Assembly: GCF_050589825.1 (NCBI RefSeq)
Contig: NZ_JBNGOZ010000010.1
Location: forward strand, 1 to 64,000
Reading direction: 5' to 3'
DNA from: Carboxylicivirga longa
GTDB lineage: Bacteria > Bacteroidota > Bacteroidia > Bacteroidales > Marinilabiliaceae
Length of the DNA: 64,000 bases
Positions within the stretch are counted from its first letter, which is position 1, and every line of letters starts with the position of its first letter. Under the pieces are notes generated by a model, which was not told the origin of the DNA, did no database searches, and saw only the letters and a program-made list of their open reading frames with translations. Both the position numbers and the translations under genes were made by a program. Shown here one piece after another: positions 63,512-64,000 of the stretch.

Positions 63512-64000
63512 TTATAAACTGCCTAAGAAACTTAGACTAGAAGTCCATGGCTGACTCTGCTGTTGATAACTCGCGATTTTATGTGCTGTATAATGAATGG
63601 TGCCCGTGAGTTGTCGAAGGGACTGATTAATGTCTGCCATGGCTTGTACTTTACCCCCTTGTTCAGCATCCAGCTGATTAATTAACAGCAATTCTTCCAG
63701 ATAATTCTGAATATCTCGTTCAAAGCCTTCAGTGATGTCTTCCGAAACATTAGCTTGTTTAAGTCCATCCAATGCTTGAATGGCCTCGTAGAAAACAGCA
63801 CTTGTTTGATAGATATCGGGTAAGGCAGTTAGTCGACTTTGTCGCAAGACATCCTCTATGCCTTGATGAATGAGCTGATTTACTTGGATGCCACTCACCT
63901 CTTCCATGGATTTTTGAAGAGCTTCTTTATCAATGTTTTTTAGCACCAGTTTAAGCCCATCATAAAGCCCCATATTTAAATAGCTCTTGGCATCATAAAC
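63512..64000 (-). CDS. traI: conjugative transfer protein TraI, partial
   Basis: The frame remains open past the Met at 63973 to the right window edge (VYDAKSYLN before MGLYDG), so the gene is truncated by the window and the Met is probably internal. The visible part is helical (about 160 residues), with VYEAIQALDGLKQANVSEDITEGFERDIQ. Position just upstream of traJ matches TraI of the Bacteroides tra operon, a VirB5-like or accessory protein. The family call rests mostly on gene order. Confidence 0.6.
   Translation of the reverse strand, partial: VYDAKSYLNMGLYDGLKLVLKNIDKEALQKSMEEVSGIQVNQLIHQGIEDVLRQSRLTALPDIYQTSAVFYEAIQALDGLKQANVSEDITEGFERDIQNYLEELLLINQLDAEQGGKVQAMADINQSLRQLTGTIHYTAHKIASYQQQSQPWTSSLSFLGSL

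Noticed and set aside
54413..64000. Idea that the glycan locus is cargo of the conjugative element
   Set aside because: No element end, attachment site or integrase is visible near either side of the locus, so the link is unsupported within this window.
1..64000. CRISPR arrays, rRNA genes and riboswitches
   Set aside because: None seen on either strand. Only one tRNA is present.

Overview
The window comes from a member of the Bacteroidota. The evidence is a SusC/SusD glycan-uptake pair, a hybrid two-component regulator with AraC output, BACON domains, type IX secretion C-terminal domains, Bacteroides-type tra/mob genes and an ISL3-family insertion sequence. The enzyme set and gene style fit a marine or gut-associated Bacteroidales/Marinilabiliales relative, but the species cannot be read from the sequence.

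Region 1 (1 to about 24.4 kb) is an integrated virus-like element that runs off the left edge. It holds a virion-gene operon: a transglutaminase-like/LEA-like membrane protein, small membrane proteins, an acidic plus Arg-rich capsid candidate, beta-rich small proteins, an annexin-like membrane protein, a virion lysozyme and a repeat fibre. Then come a DNA methyltransferase, a Strawberry-notch-type helicase, a RadA-like ATPase and a lysis cassette (coiled-coil membrane protein, holin, GH108 muramidase). No portal, terminase, tape-measure or HK97 capsid gene is visible in the 19 kb present, and many products are membrane-anchored, so a tailless membrane-containing virus is a reasonable inference. 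Between the lysis genes and a tyrosine recombinase next to tRNA-Ser(GCU) sits AT-rich cargo: a 759-aa PD-(D/E)XK nuclease-like protein, a clear prokaryotic viperin (radical-SAM ddhNTP synthase family) and a CMP-kinase-like nucleotide kinase. The nuclease and viperin genes are both preceded by the same unusual double hairpin (inner stem TAGC-N5-GCTA, long outer stem reaching the start codon). This is the most interesting part of the window.

Region 2 (24.5 to 29.7 kb) is chromosomal: tRNA-Ser, a xylose-type sugar/H+ symporter and a xylose isomerase gene whose 5' third is missing at the end of a 1,785-bp ISL3-family element. The other IS flank does not continue xylA.

Region 3 (29.7 to 54.4 kb) is a polysaccharide utilization locus. 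On the minus strand lie GH2 beta-galactosidase, a five-BACON GH16 enzyme, SusC, SusD and a sulfatase-fold lipoprotein lacking the sulfatase active-site residues. On the plus strand lie the hybrid two-component regulator, two type-IX-secreted LamG proteins (one with a GH18 domain), a GH20 hexosaminidase and a canonical sulfatase. Together the enzymes suggest a sulfated Gal-GlcNAc glycan such as keratan sulfate or mucin/N-glycan antennae.

Region 4 (54.7 to 64 kb, continuing past the right edge) is a conjugation module on the minus strand in the order TraI(partial)-TraJ-TraK-TraL-TraM-TraN-TraG/coupling protein-DUF3945-MobA-MobB. It has a candidate oriT hairpin upstream of mobA.
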